Below are positions 46,247-55,740 of a stretch of 55,767 nt of DNA, piece after piece. The stretch spans positions 1 to 55,767 of the forward strand of contig CALKNI010000153.1 of NCBI GenBank assembly GCA_938091115.1, in the 5' to 3' direction. Below the pieces are notes generated by a model. The model saw only the letters and a program-made list of their open reading frames with translations. It made no database searches and was not told the origin of the DNA. The position numbers and the translations under genes were made by a program. The DNA is from an uncultured Pirellulaceae bacterium. GTDB lineage: Bacteria; Planctomycetota; Planctomycetia; Pirellulales; Pirellulaceae. Every line of letters starts with the position of its first letter. Within the stretch, counting starts at the first letter, position 1.

Positions 46247-46726
46247 GTGGCAAAAGAATCATTTCTAGATTTTTCAGAGATCGATCATGACAAGGTGCTA
46301 GTTGATGCAGACGGTATCCGTCAGATCAATCCGCATCGTTTTGAGATGCTGTTACTGGATGGCATTCTCTATTGTTCGCCCGACATTGCCGTCGGCTACA
46401 TCGATCTCAGTGAGGATTCGTTCTGGGTCCGCGGCCATTTCCCTGGAAAGCCTTTGATGCCGGGTGTTTTGATTTGCGAATGTGCGGCTCAGTTATCGTC
46501 TTATTTTGCCCTTACCAACAAAATGGTGGATGACGGTTACGTCGGATTGGGTGGGCTCGAGAGTATTAGGTTTCGGGTGCCGGTGGTTCCCGGTGATCGG
46601 CTGACGGTAATGCTGCGAAAAGGCAAAGTTCGCAGAAATGTCCTCTTCACCGCGGAATTTCAAGGGTTTGTGGGCGAAACCCTCGTCGCGGACGGTGTGA
46701 TTAAGGGCGTGGCACTCGGAAACTGA
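46247..46726 (+). CDS. FabZ-like 3-hydroxyacyl-ACP dehydratase (hot-dog fold)
   Basis: The 159-residue protein has the FabZ active-site motif GHFPGKPLMPGVLICECAAQ, with both the catalytic His and the Glu. FabZ removes water from 3-hydroxyacyl-ACP during fatty-acid elongation. The N-terminal 30 residues are an unusual polar leader (DFSEIDHDK) compared with the 150-residue E. coli enzyme. GTG at 46247 follows AGGTTAG. It is convergent with the FabH-like gene (22 bases between), and no accA, lpxC or lpxA is present, so a specialised lipid role is possible. Confidence 0.85.
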   Translation: MAKESFLDFSEIDHDKVLVDADGIRQINPHRFEMLLLDGILYCSPDIAVGYIDLSEDSFWVRGHFPGKPLMPGVLICECAAQLSSYFALTNKMVDDGYVGLGGLESIRFRVPVVPGDRLTVMLRKGKVRRNVLFTAEFQGFVGETLVADGVIKGVALGN

Positions 46727-46748
46727 AAGTTTCGTTCGGTGTTGGAGA

Positions 46749-47753
46749 CTAAGGTCTGGCAATATCCTGCCAAATGCACCCCGCCCATGACCAACCAACG
46801 CCGAATCCAACCAGCATGTTTTTCATTTCCGGAGTCATGTCTCCGCGGTCGCGCATTTGGTTGATTAGAATCGGTAATGTGGACGAAACCGTGTTGCCGA
46901 GGTCTTTGAGTAAAATTGGAACTTTGGATTCTTCGACTTCCATCACCTGCTGCAATTGGCTCAACATTTTATAGGTTGCTTGATGGAACAGGTAGAAGCC
47001 TAGGTCTTCGCTCGTCATGTCAGCGTCTTTGAGCACCTCACGTAGCATTCCCGGGATCTGGCCCACGGTAAAATTGATGAGTGCGGGCCCATCCATGTAG
47101 AGATCGCTCTTCCAGCGCCGTCGATGTCGTGGGCTAATCGCATCTTCAGGATTTCGAAAACCATTTTCGGTCGCTAGTAATGTATTCGCACCTTTGCCAT
47201 CGGTGCCAAATTTAAACGCCCAAAGCGAGGGCTCGTCGTTGGATTCAATCAAGGTTGCCGCGGCGCCGTCTCCAAAAATGGTTCGAAGTGTTCGGTCCTG
47301 TTTATCGATCAGTTTTGTATAAGTTTCAGCGGTGATGAAAAGGATGCGTTTCGCGGCACCGGACCGAATAAGCCCATCGCAAAGCGAAAGTCCGTAAACA
47401 TAGCCACTGCAGCCAAGGTTGAAATCAAGTGCTCCACAGTCTGTCGGTAATCCTAGGCGATCTTGTATCAAACAGGCGGTCGTCGGCAGAGGGTAGTCGG
47501 GAGTTTGTGTGCAGAAAAAGAGAAAGTCGATTGAGGAACGATCAATGGAGTACTGTTCGAATAGCTTTTCTGCTGCTTTGACACCGAGATCGGAAGAGCA
47601 CTCATCAGGACCTGCGACGTGCCGATTGTAAATTCCAGTTTTGGATGCAATGAGATCCATGTCCCACTTGGGATTGTCGGCGACAAGATCTGCATTGGAT
47701 TCGATTCGTTCGGGTAAGTGAACGGCGATTGGCCCGACGGCTGCATATTTCAC
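46749..47753 (-). CDS. Beta-ketoacyl-ACP synthase III-like protein (FabH family)
   Basis: FabH-type enzymes start acyl chains by condensing acyl-CoA with malonyl-ACP. The catalytic triad is complete: Cys in DFNLGCSGYVYGLSL, His in YLFHQATYKML, and Asn in LGNTVSSTLP. The glycine-rich end is VGFGVGWSWAGCIW. The length of 334 is usual. GTG at 47753 with AAGG upstream is the likely start. It differs from standard FabH near the substrate pocket (RHRRRWKSDLYMDG), so its starter may be unusual. It is not beside the other fatty-acid synthesis genes. Confidence 0.85.
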   Translation of the reverse strand: MKYAAVGPIAVHLPERIESNADLVADNPKWDMDLIASKTGIYNRHVAGPDECSSDLGVKAAEKLFEQYSIDRSSIDFLFFCTQTPDYPLPTTACLIQDRLGLPTDCGALDFNLGCSGYVYGLSLCDGLIRSGAAKRILFITAETYTKLIDKQDRTLRTIFGDGAAATLIESNDEPSLWAFKFGTDGKGANTLLATENGFRNPEDAISPRHRRRWKSDLYMDGPALINFTVGQIPGMLREVLKDADMTSEDLGFYLFHQATYKMLSQLQQVMEVEESKVPILLKDLGNTVSSTLPILINQMRDRGDMTPEMKNMLVGFGVGWSWAGCIWQDIARP

Positions 47754-48023
47754 TGTTTACCTTGATCCGGCGGTACCAAAACCGGCCTTGCTGTTGTGTG
47801 GGATTCGTGAATCAGAACGAAAAATCTACCAAAATTCTGGGAGTTCGCGAAGGTGTCAGGTCTAGGATCGCAGTTTCGAACGTGCCGAAAAAAGTGGACT
47901 GGTAGCAGTAAATGACCTGAAATCCTTGGATTCTTTAGATTTTGTCGTTCAGGGTATAGATCGTGTATAAATGTAATTAGGTCGTTTGGTTTGTTTTTTA
48001 TATAAGTCTTGTGTTTTAGTTGG

Positions 48024-48572
48024 TTAGGCTGCTCGGCGACGGGTGACCGCACTTGATTCTGTAATTTTTTCGATTTGGTGGCGGTTGAGTATTTCAAACG
48101 GGGCATTGTCGTTTTTTTGAACCAGAACGAGCGAGCCTGAGTGGAGCATTCTTGGGAAATAAAACAAGTTGTTTTCCAGAGACTCCGGATCGAATCCCGC
48201 GGAGATGACAATCAAATCGGTTCGAACATGCGAGTTCGCAATGCGTGGAATGGATGAGGCGATATCACCTGGAACCAACTGAGTCTTAGCTTCGATTTCT
48301 TGCATTTTACGGTGTGTTTGAATCAAAGAGAGGCTGGCTTGTGATTCGTTTCGGGCGTCGAAGGCATCGACTCCAGTGTATCGGATGCTCATTGAGCCGG
48401 CATATTTCTGAGCAACTTTGAGCATTGAGATACAACGGTTTCCGTCTTCTAAACCAAATTCAATGATCGAGCGAAATGAATTTTGCTTGATTAATTTGTA
48501 GATCTGCCGATCGCATACCGGCGTGGAAAGATTGGCCAGTCGCAAGTATTGAAGAGTAGAAATTGGTTTCAC
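48024..48572 (-). CDS. Methyltransferase-fold protein of unknown function
   Basis: The 182-residue protein shows a motif-I-like strand and loop, SIIEFGLEDGNRCISM, then YTGVDAFDAR as the next strand with an acidic end. These resemble class I SAM-dependent methyltransferases. The later motifs are weak (TDLIVISAGFD). It may be a small catalytic or non-catalytic member. GTG at 48572 with AAGGG upstream is the likely start. It precedes the FabH-like gene on the same strand by about 270 bases. No substrate can be proposed. Confidence 0.6.
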   Translation of the reverse strand: MKPISTLQYLRLANLSTPVCDRQIYKLIKQNSFRSIIEFGLEDGNRCISMLKVAQKYAGSMSIRYTGVDAFDARNESQASLSLIQTHRKMQEIEAKTQLVPGDIASSIPRIANSHVRTDLIVISAGFDPESLENNLFYFPRMLHSGSLVLVQKNDNAPFEILNRHQIEKITESSAVTRRRAA

Positions 48573-48827
48573 AGGATAGCCCTTGGAATTCGTGGCTTAA
48601 TTAGAGTGCCGGTTGCAATATCAGCGGCGTACTTTGTTTATCGGACGAATAAACCGTTACGTTTGATTCGATCGTTCGCGCTGTCAGATGCCATTCCTCC
48701 GGCAGGCTTTGGAGATTTTAGGTAAAAGGAACAACCAGCACAGCTTAACAGTGGCGTTTTAAAACGTTGGAGCGATGATTTGAGCTGTGTTTTAAATCGC
48801 GTAGCAGAAACATAGGGTAAACACGAT

Positions 48828-49799
48828 TTAGCGTTCTTCGGATTGACGGGCAAGTTGGAGTGACTTGACGTGGTAATCGAACCAGTTTGATTCGAATGTC
48901 GACATCATTTTCGTGCGTTTGTGCCCCAGTTGTTCGATTTCAAGGTAGGTATGGTCGATACCCAATTGGATTAAGTGTTGGTGGAAATCGCGAATGGTTT
49001 CGAGATGTCCATTATCAGCAGTGCCACAAGCAATCTTAATTCTGACGTTTAGTTTGATGGCGTCTGTATTCTTTTGCGTGATGGCATAAACATCGTCGGC
49101 TTCCCAGGTCTTTCGATTTTCCCCGAGTAGCATCGCTTTCCGCTCGACGACAGTTGCTGCATCGAAGGTTTCAAGAAGTCGCGGTACATTCCCGGCTTGG
49201 CAAAACAGGCTGCAGAAAAGATGAGGATGCTTCATGGCCAGTCGAGTCGCACCTCTTCCTCCCATAGAAAATCCCTCAATACAACGACCCTCGCGCCCAG
49301 CTATGGTCCGATAGTTTGAATCAATAAAGGGAATCAATTCGTCAATGAAGATTGATTCGATTGGAAATCTACCGTCAGCAGAGTTTTTGTAAAATGTACT
49401 TCTGCCTCCATTGGGAAGTACCATTATCATCTCCGGCCATTTACCAGACCTAATTCCCTGATGGAGTAACGCGATCGAGTCAAGGCAAGTGAATTCATTT
49501 CCGCCGTTACCGTGAAGCGTATAAATCACGGGGTACTTTTTTTGACTTGTCGAATAATTCGGTGGAAGGTAGATGCAAAAACCAATTTTTTGATTTACGA
49601 GTTTGCTTGGAACGCTGAGATGTTGAGTGTTGGGCGGTAGCTTGGTTTGTGATGGTTTGGGTTGATTGAACCATTGGATACTGGGAGAAGTTGGACGTTT
49701 CTTTCTTTTTGCTTGAGCGGCGGCAGTTTGGTTGAAAAACAAAATTACTGAAATTGATATTAAAATGATTAGCGACGCGTTGATGGTTTTTAAAAACAT
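48828..49799 (-). CDS. Secreted esterase of the alpha/beta-hydrolase superfamily
   Basis: The protein begins with a signal peptide (FLKTINASLIILISISVILFF) followed by a basic, Ser/Pro-rich linker. The catalytic domain has the nucleophile elbow GFSMGGRGATRLA, an oxyanion stretch VIYTLHGNGGNE, GTADNGHL with the Asp, and EQLGHKRTK with the His. The arrangement resembles esterase D and feruloyl/acetyl-xylan esterase families. The ATG at 49799 gives 323 residues; 32 codons upstream look non-native. Substrate unknown, probably polysaccharide side groups. Confidence 0.85.
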   Translation of the reverse strand: MFLKTINASLIILISISVILFFNQTAAAQAKRKKRPTSPSIQWFNQPKPSQTKLPPNTQHLSVPSKLVNQKIGFCIYLPPNYSTSQKKYPVIYTLHGNGGNEFTCLDSIALLHQGIRSGKWPEMIMVLPNGGRSTFYKNSADGRFPIESIFIDELIPFIDSNYRTIAGREGRCIEGFSMGGRGATRLAMKHPHLFCSLFCQAGNVPRLLETFDAATVVERKAMLLGENRKTWEADDVYAITQKNTDAIKLNVRIKIACGTADNGHLETIRDFHQHLIQLGIDHTYLEIEQLGHKRTKMMSTFESNWFDYHVKSLQLARQSEER

Positions 49800-50029
49800 A
49801 AGTGGTGACTTTGGATAGTGAATCGCCAGTTTAAAAGCATTTGTAAGTAATTTAACCAAAATTTGAATGACGCGTGGCAATCTATCAAATGACATGGCTT
49901 AGTTTGACTGCGGTAAAACGAAGCTTGCCGTCAGTCTGTTTTCTCATAAAGATGGTACACTGTTCTCTCACCTGAGGATTGAGTTTCGGTTCAATCAAAT
50001 AAGCTAATTTGAATTTAGATAGGAAAACG

Positions 50030-50557
50030 ATGAAAAATACATTTTCAATGTTCGCCGTTGCGTCGGCAGTTTTAGTGGCTGGATTTGCGTTTGCGAGTGA
50101 ACCAGCTGTTTCGACTCCAAAAGTTGCTAAGGCCCCAGCTCCTCACTGCGAGGTTCCGTGCGGCATTTATGCTGATCAAATGCGGTTTGAGCAAATGCTG
50201 GAAGATACCAAGACAATTGCCAAGGCAATTAAAAGTATCAATGAGTTTGCAGGAGGGCTCAATGGAGATCCACCTACGGGTAAGGGAATTAATCAGGCAA
50301 TGCGATGGGTGACGACTAAAGAAACGCACGCGACCAACACTCAACATATTATTTCACAATACTTTTTAACCCAGCGAATTAAAGCAGATAGCAAAGAATA
50401 CGTCGGCCAGCTTGCGACGGCTCATAAAGTTCTTGTTGCTGCCATGAAGTGCAAGCAGGATAGTAATCCCGCCACTGCTGAGGCGTTAAAAAATTCAATT
50501 TATGATCTTTATCGCGCCTATGAAGGCAAAGAGCCCCAGTTTGAAGGCGATAAGTAA
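50030..50557 (+). CDS. sodN: Nickel superoxide dismutase with signal peptide
   Basis: The Ni-hook motif HCEVPCGIY is visible at residues 39-47, with His1, Cys2 and Cys6 of the mature enzyme as nickel ligands. The known hook has Asp after Tyr; here it is Ala then Asp. A signal peptide (MFAVASAVLVAGFAFAS) and a short Pro/Ala/Lys propeptide precede the hook, so export and then trimming to expose His1 are implied. The mature chain of about 137 residues matches Ni-SOD length. AGGA precedes the ATG at 50030. No sodX-type protease gene is adjacent. Confidence 0.85.
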   Translation: MKNTFSMFAVASAVLVAGFAFASEPAVSTPKVAKAPAPHCEVPCGIYADQMRFEQMLEDTKTIAKAIKSINEFAGGLNGDPPTGKGINQAMRWVTTKETHATNTQHIISQYFLTQRIKADSKEYVGQLATAHKVLVAAMKCKQDSNPATAEALKNSIYDLYRAYEGKEPQFEGDK

Positions 50558-50594
50558 CGAACTGCGTTTGTCGTCTACCAGTGTTTAGGTCACT

Positions 50595-50633
50595 AGCCGG
50601 AGGTCAATTGGGCTTTCCGGCTTCTTGGTTCTT
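50595..50633 (+). terminator. Possible terminator after sodN
   Basis: AGCCGGA at 50595-50601 pairs with TCCGGCT at 50616-50622 over a 14-base loop, followed by a T-rich but not uninterrupted tract. Moderate support. Confidence 0.5.
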
Positions 50634-50714
50634 TGAGAGGGTGGGTTGGGGATCGCTTTTTAATTGAGAACCTCTCTTGAATTGGGAATGTTTCGTTTAT
50701 CTTGCAGGGTGAAA

Positions 50715-52004
50715 ATGCGTAACAAACGAGTCCATTTTAATTTTCGTCAACAGCTTGATCGCCGGTCTGTTTTGCGAGGCGCTGGCGTCGCCATGACGCT
50801 ACCATTTCTTGGTGCGATGGCCCCGGCGTATGCTTCGGATAATTTGTCGTTACCCCCCAAGCGATTTGTGGCAATGACTCTTGGTCTTGGGCTCCATGCG
50901 GCTAATTTGAATCCAACTGAGGCAGGACAGAATTATTCAGCAAGTCGATATTTGAAAGCGATTGACGATTTGCGTGACCAGTTCACCGTTATCTCGGGCA
51001 CGTCCCATCCTGGAGTGGGTGGCGGGCATCGAGCGGAGGCGTGCATCTTGACTGCCAATCCGATGGGAAGTTCGGGGCGGGCGAAAAACTCGATTTCGAT
51101 TGATCAATATCTCGCTAAATTTCTTGGCGGGGAGACAAGATTCCCATCGCTCGTACTGAGTAGCTCCGGTAACGACAGCCCCGCTTACACTGAGAATGGA
51201 GCCATGGTGCCTGCGGTATCGTCTCCTGCAGCGGTTTTTGATCAGCTGTTCGCCAATGGCACGCAAGCTGAAAGAGAAAAGCAGGCGATCTTGGTGCGCG
51301 AAGGTCGCAGTATCATGGACCTTGTGGAAGAGGATGCAAAACGATTGCAAAGGGAACTTGGGCGGTCCGACCGAGACCGTTTGGATCAATTTTTCTCAAG
51401 TGTTAGGAATTTAGAAAAGCGAATGGCTTCTTCTGAAGCGTGGGCGGAAAAATTGAAACCGGAGGTGGAGGCGAACCGGCCGATTGATATCCAGAATAGT
51501 CTAGATTTTATTGGTCAACAAAACTTAATGAGCGATGTTGTCCGTCTTGCTCTGGAAACCGATTCAACTCGATTCATTGTGTATCATCTTGGCGGTTCTT
51601 CGGGTGTGGTTCCAATTCCGGGGGTGGAGCAAGGGTATCATGGGTTGAGCCATCATGGTCTGGACGAAGAAAAGCTGGAGCAACTGGCGATCGTTGAATC
51701 GGCTATTATCGCCTCTTGGGGAGATTTTTTGCGTGGGCTACAGCGGACTGGCGATGGCGATGGAGATTTACTTGATCACACTTCTGTGTTGCTGACGAGT
51801 AATTTGGGAAATGCCTCGAACCACAGTAACAAGAACATGCCAGTGATGTTGGCAGGTGGAGGATTTAAGCATGGTCAGCATTTGGCATTTGATCAGCACC
51901 GGAACTATCCGCTGCCCAATTTGTTTGTCAGTCTGATGCAAAAAATGGGACTCGAGGAAAGCCAATTCGCCACGGGCACGGGAACGATGGCTGGGCTAAA
52001 TTAA
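50715..52004 (+). CDS. DUF1552 family protein, probably exported
   Basis: The 429-residue protein has a twin-arginine-like leader ([16 protein letters not shown]) and the DUF1552 pattern ([70 protein letters not shown]). DUF1552 genes are abundant in planctomycetes and usually sit beside DUF1588/1592/1595 cytochrome-type genes, which are not present here. ATG at 50715 is chosen over a GTG at 50709; the longer frame from 50664 looks non-native. Function is unknown. Confidence 0.88.
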   Translation: MRNKRVHFNFRQQLDRRSVLRGAGVAMTLPFLGAMAPAYASDNLSLPPKRFVAMTLGLGLHAANLNPTEAGQNYSASRYLKAIDDLRDQFTVISGTSHPGVGGGHRAEACILTANPMGSSGRAKNSISIDQYLAKFLGGETRFPSLVLSSSGNDSPAYTENGAMVPAVSSPAAVFDQLFANGTQAEREKQAILVREGRSIMDLVEEDAKRLQRELGRSDRDRLDQFFSSVRNLEKRMASSEAWAEKLKPEVEANRPIDIQNSLDFIGQQNLMSDVVRLALETDSTRFIVYHLGGSSGVVPIPGVEQGYHGLSHHGLDEEKLEQLAIVESAIIASWGDFLRGLQRTGDGDGDLLDHTSVLLTSNLGNASNHSNKNMPVMLAGGGFKHGQHLAFDQHRNYPLPNLFVSLMQKMGLEESQFATGTGTMAGLN

Positions 52005-52062
52005 TAGATTAGGATTCTTTAAAGCTCAGTAGTTGAGCATACCAGTCAGGGGGAATCTAAAT

Positions 52063-53037
52063 CTAAACATAGCCGTTGGCTTGAAACCAGTCCCACGCGT
52101 CTTGAATGGCGTTTTCCACACTGCCGATCTGATAGCCAAGTTCTCGCTTCGCTTTCTCACTTTCACAATAGTGGAAGAGTTGCCCCATTTCAGTGGCGGC
52201 AGAATTGATCGGTGGCTCATTACCGCGAATTTTTCCGATCAAGTCTCCTGATTTTCCGACGACAGCAGCTAACCAATTGGGAAGTTTTGCTCTTGGAGAT
52301 CGGCATTGCATTACTGCGGCCATTTGCTGGAACAACTCCAGATAGCTCATGTTAATGCCCCCGAGGATGTAGCGTTCGCCTGTATTGCCATGCTGCAGTG
52401 CGGAGATGACACCATCGGCAACGTCGCGAACATCAGCCACACAGCAGCCGCCGGCAGGGGCAAACGGCATGAATTGTTTTTTCAGCGTAAGCATGATTTC
52501 GCCAGAAGACGGCCGCCAGTCGTAGGGGCCGACCATGAAGCCGGGGTTTACGATGACAGCGTCGAGTCCGTTGGCAACTTCCAGAATAACTGCGGTTTCG
52601 GCTTCTCGCTTACTGATGACATAGGAACATCCCGGTTTAGGCGGATTGAGGTGCGACTCGGTTCCAAGTTTTGATTCAGTAGTCATACCTAAAGCATCGA
52701 CCGAGCTGATGTGTACCATTCGAATGCTCCGTCGCCGTGCTGCTTCCGCAATCCGAGTAGTTGCCTCAACATTAATTTTTCGACTTAATGCTAGTTGGCT
52801 CCAGCCAATTTGTATTAGAGCTGCGGAGTGGATCACTGCATCTACATCTTCAAATACGATCGAGAGGTCCTTGGGGGACGCAAAGTCAATATTAACTGGT
52901 TCATGGGGTATGCCGTCGAGCGTTCTTCGATCTGACGAGTGGCGGAGCGTCACAACGATGGAATGTCCCTGCTTAACAAGAGATCTAGCAATATTGTTGC
53001 CCAGAAAACCAGTAGCGCCAGTAAGTAAAATTCTCAT
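52063..53037 (-). CDS. NAD-dependent epimerase/dehydratase (extended SDR)
   Basis: The 324-residue protein starts with the Rossmann motif LLTGATGFLGNNIARSLV. The catalytic triad of extended SDRs is seen as Ser in HISSVDALG, and Tyr-x3-Lys in CSYVISKREAE. The family includes dihydroflavonol reductases, hopanoid-linked HpnA, OleD and bacterial ceramide reductase CerR. The sequence does not distinguish them. It is divergent from a large GNAT-type acyltransferase gene 172 bases away, which makes a reductase in lipid synthesis plausible. Confidence 0.85.
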   Translation of the reverse strand: MRILLTGATGFLGNNIARSLVKQGHSIVVTLRHSSDRRTLDGIPHEPVNIDFASPKDLSIVFEDVDAVIHSAALIQIGWSQLALSRKINVEATTRIAEAARRRSIRMVHISSVDALGMTTESKLGTESHLNPPKPGCSYVISKREAETAVILEVANGLDAVIVNPGFMVGPYDWRPSSGEIMLTLKKQFMPFAPAGGCCVADVRDVADGVISALQHGNTGERYILGGINMSYLELFQQMAAVMQCRSPRAKLPNWLAAVVGKSGDLIGKIRGNEPPINSAATEMGQLFHYCESEKAKRELGYQIGSVENAIQDAWDWFQANGYV

Positions 53038-53209
53038 GTCTTAAATCGAAAAACGGAATAAAAGCCAAGGGTGAAGCGAATTCATTAGATAAAATATGCT
53101 GGATTGCTATTTTGCTTTATTAATCGCTAGATCCTCTCTGTTGAAGCGATCAACAAAGGAATACATTATAGCCAAATTCATCCGGTACACCTGTTTTGAA
53201 AATGCTGTA

Positions 53210-54340
53210 ATGAACCACAATTCAATCTCAATTGAGCCCGTAACTAACCGCTCTCAGGAAAAGGCATTTATCCGGTTTCCATGGAAGTTGTACAAGGGCG
53301 ATCCAAACTGGATTCCCCCGCTGATCGACAATACTCGGCAACTGCTGAATTACAAGCCTCATGCGTTTTACGATAACGCAGAGATTCAGACTTTTTTGGC
53401 AAAAAAGAACGGTGAAATTGTTGGAAGAATCGCCGCAATTATTGATCGTGCACATAATAAGTACCATAAAGAGCAGCGAGGAATGTTTGGTTTTTTTGAG
53501 TCAATTGACGATCAAGAAGTTGCCAACTCGCTGTTTGATGCAGCAAAAGCATGGTTCGCTGAGCGCGAAATTTTCTTAATGAGAGGTCCTGCGAACCCGT
53601 CGCAGAATTACGAATGGGGCATGTTAGTCGAGGGTTTCCACACGCCTCCGACGTTCATGATGACCTACAACAAGCCCTACTATGGTGGATTGGTCGAAGG
53701 ATATGGTTTTGTCAAATCCCAGGACTTGTTCGCGTTTTTGGGGCATGTCGATATGCTCAATGAATTGGATCCCAAATTGATGTTCATCGCCGAAGAGGCG
53801 AGAAAGAGATTTAATGTCGACGTTCGTCCGATTGATAAAAAACGATTTCGAGAGGACGTCGATAGCTTTTTAGACATTTATAATGCGGCGCTTCCTGGAC
53901 AGTGGGGGTTTACCCCCATGTCCGCTGGTGAATTGAAGGCGACGGCTGGAGGTTTAAAACAGTTGATTGTTTCAGAAATGACAACGATCGCTGAAGTGGA
54001 AGGAAGACCGGTTGGTGTTGTATTTGGATTGCTTGATTACAATCCAATTATCAAGAAAATTGATGGCCGGCTGTTTCCCTTCGGTTTTTTAAGAATTTTA
54101 TTCGGTCGTAAAAAGATTAAAAAAATCAGGCTGATTAGCACCAATGTTATTCCCGAATACCAACGCTGGGGACTTGGATTAGTCTTGATGAATCGGTTGG
54201 TTCCAGATGTGCTTAAGTGGGGCATTCAAGAGGCAGAGTTTTCCTGGGTGCTAGAGTCGAACAAGCTTTCGCGGGGAACACTTGAGCGGGGTGGAGTGAA
54301 AAGAGACAAGACTTATCGAATATACGACTTTGAACCCTAG
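53210..54340 (+). CDS. Large GNAT-type N-acyltransferase family protein
   Basis: The 376-residue protein begins NHNSISIEPVTNRSQEKAF and contains FPWKLYKGDPNWIPPL, RGPANPSQNYEWGMLVEG and a C-terminal GNAT core with VIPEYQRWGLGLVLMNRL. I recall this layout from proteins sometimes named dATP pyrophosphohydrolase. I also recall that bacterial ceramide synthase (bCerS, Caulobacter) belongs to a GNAT-like family, and membership here is possible but unproven. The ATG at 53210 is the first in frame that keeps a family-like start. It is divergent from an SDR reductase gene and precedes a ketosynthase-like gene. Confidence 0.7.
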   Translation: MNHNSISIEPVTNRSQEKAFIRFPWKLYKGDPNWIPPLIDNTRQLLNYKPHAFYDNAEIQTFLAKKNGEIVGRIAAIIDRAHNKYHKEQRGMFGFFESIDDQEVANSLFDAAKAWFAEREIFLMRGPANPSQNYEWGMLVEGFHTPPTFMMTYNKPYYGGLVEGYGFVKSQDLFAFLGHVDMLNELDPKLMFIAEEARKRFNVDVRPIDKKRFREDVDSFLDIYNAALPGQWGFTPMSAGELKATAGGLKQLIVSEMTTIAEVEGRPVGVVFGLLDYNPIIKKIDGRLFPFGFLRILFGRKKIKKIRLISTNVIPEYQRWGLGLVLMNRLVPDVLKWGIQEAEFSWVLESNKLSRGTLERGGVKRDKTYRIYDFEP

Positions 54341-54486
54341 TATTTTCGAGTTTCTTCAGGACTTTCTTATTTGTTGAATCGCAGTGGATCGACTTTTAGT
54401 AGAGTTGCGGAGTCGTTCGCTGGCTGTTCTGGGGACGGTGCTGCCGTTTAAACAATCGATTTGTCTCGCTGTCCAAGTTGTCCTGA

Positions 54487-55740
54487 ATGAATTCAAATCG
54501 AGAAGTAGTAATTACCGGCGTCGGAACTGTCTCTTCAATTGGAATCGGTATCGAGTCCTTTTGGAATTCATTGATTTCTGGGGTAAGTGGAGTATCGGTT
54601 CGAGAGCCATTTGCCGATTCTAATACTCCGTTTCGAATTGCCGCTCCGGTTCGAGGGTTTGACGCCAAGCAGTTCATCAAACCCAGGAAGGCAATAAAAA
54701 TCATGTGCGCGCCGATTCAATTTGGTTGCGCTGCGGCTGCAATGGCAATTGATCATGCGGGAATTGATCGAGCCGCTCTCACTCCCGAAAGGATCGGCAC
54801 CGTTTTTGGCACCGAGACATTTTTTGCTGATCCTGCGGAAGTTGCGGACGTATTTCGAAAATGTACGGTTGATAAAGATTACCAGCATGATCGGTGGGGA
54901 GAGTTTGCAGTTCGTGAAATCCAACCACTTTGGATGTTGAAATACCTTCCGAATATGGCTGCCTCTCATATCTCGATTGCTCTCGATGCCCGCGGTCCCA
55001 GCAATTCTATTTGTCAGGGAGAGGTCTCAGGATTGCTGGCCCTAATTGAAGCTGCCGATTTGATCCGCCGCAACGCCGTTGATGTCGTTTTGACGGGCGG
55101 CACAGGCTCTCAGATGGCGTTGACAGCAATGCTCTGTCGCGGTGCAGGGCAACTGACGAAACGAGTGTCTGATCCGGAGAAGGCTTCTCGTCCGTTTGAT
55201 GTCTCCCGTGATGGGATGGTAGTTGGGGAGGGGGCCGGTGCGCTGGTCCTGGAATCTGCCGAGCACGCCAAGGCGAGGGGAGCGACTCCGTTGGCAACTC
55301 TTGCCGGTTGGTCCCGCTCTTATCGGAACGTCAATTGTGATGAATTCGATACCGCGATTGGAGACAATTTTCGGGCTGCCCTGCGACATTCGGAGCTATC
55401 ACCTAAGTCGGTTGGCCTGATTAACGCTAATGCTTCTGGCAGTGTTCAGGGGGATCGAGATGAAGCCGCAGCGATAAATCGCATTTTTGGTTCGGACACA
55501 CCGGTTGTGGCCCATAAAGGTAATTTTGGAAATACTGGCCCCGGTACGTCAATTCTTGAGTTGATTGGCGGGGTGCTTGCCAAGCAGGCCGGGGTTTGCC
55601 CAGCGACCATCAATTGTGAAAATCTCGACCCTGATTTTCAAATCAATGTTCAGTCCGAGGCCGCCCAGATAAAGTCCGACATCATTCTTAAATCGAGCTT
55701 TTCTTCAACTGGCCAGAGAGCGTCCGTGGTTTTGCGATAG
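54487..55740 (+). CDS. KAS-II-like protein with all three catalytic residues replaced
   Basis: The overall fold and length (417 residues) match FabF-type ketosynthases: VVITGVGTVSSIGIGIESFW, LDARGPSNSI, SRPFDVSRDGMVVGEGAGAL. The active-site Cys position reads Glu (SICQGEVSG against the usual SISTACASG). The first catalytic His reads Asn (LINANASGS). The second reads Asn (HKGNFGNTGPG, which keeps the Lys). It therefore cannot condense in the normal way. It resembles chain-length factors of type II polyketide systems, in which the Cys is Gln. An active partner may lie just beyond the window, starting after 55740. Confidence 0.85.
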   Translation: MNSNREVVITGVGTVSSIGIGIESFWNSLISGVSGVSVREPFADSNTPFRIAAPVRGFDAKQFIKPRKAIKIMCAPIQFGCAAAAMAIDHAGIDRAALTPERIGTVFGTETFFADPAEVADVFRKCTVDKDYQHDRWGEFAVREIQPLWMLKYLPNMAASHISIALDARGPSNSICQGEVSGLLALIEAADLIRRNAVDVVLTGGTGSQMALTAMLCRGAGQLTKRVSDPEKASRPFDVSRDGMVVGEGAGALVLESAEHAKARGATPLATLAGWSRSYRNVNCDEFDTAIGDNFRAALRHSELSPKSVGLINANASGSVQGDRDEAAAINRIFGSDTPVVAHKGNFGNTGPGTSILELIGGVLAKQAGVCPATINCENLDPDFQINVQSEAAQIKSDIILKSSFSSTGQRASVVLR

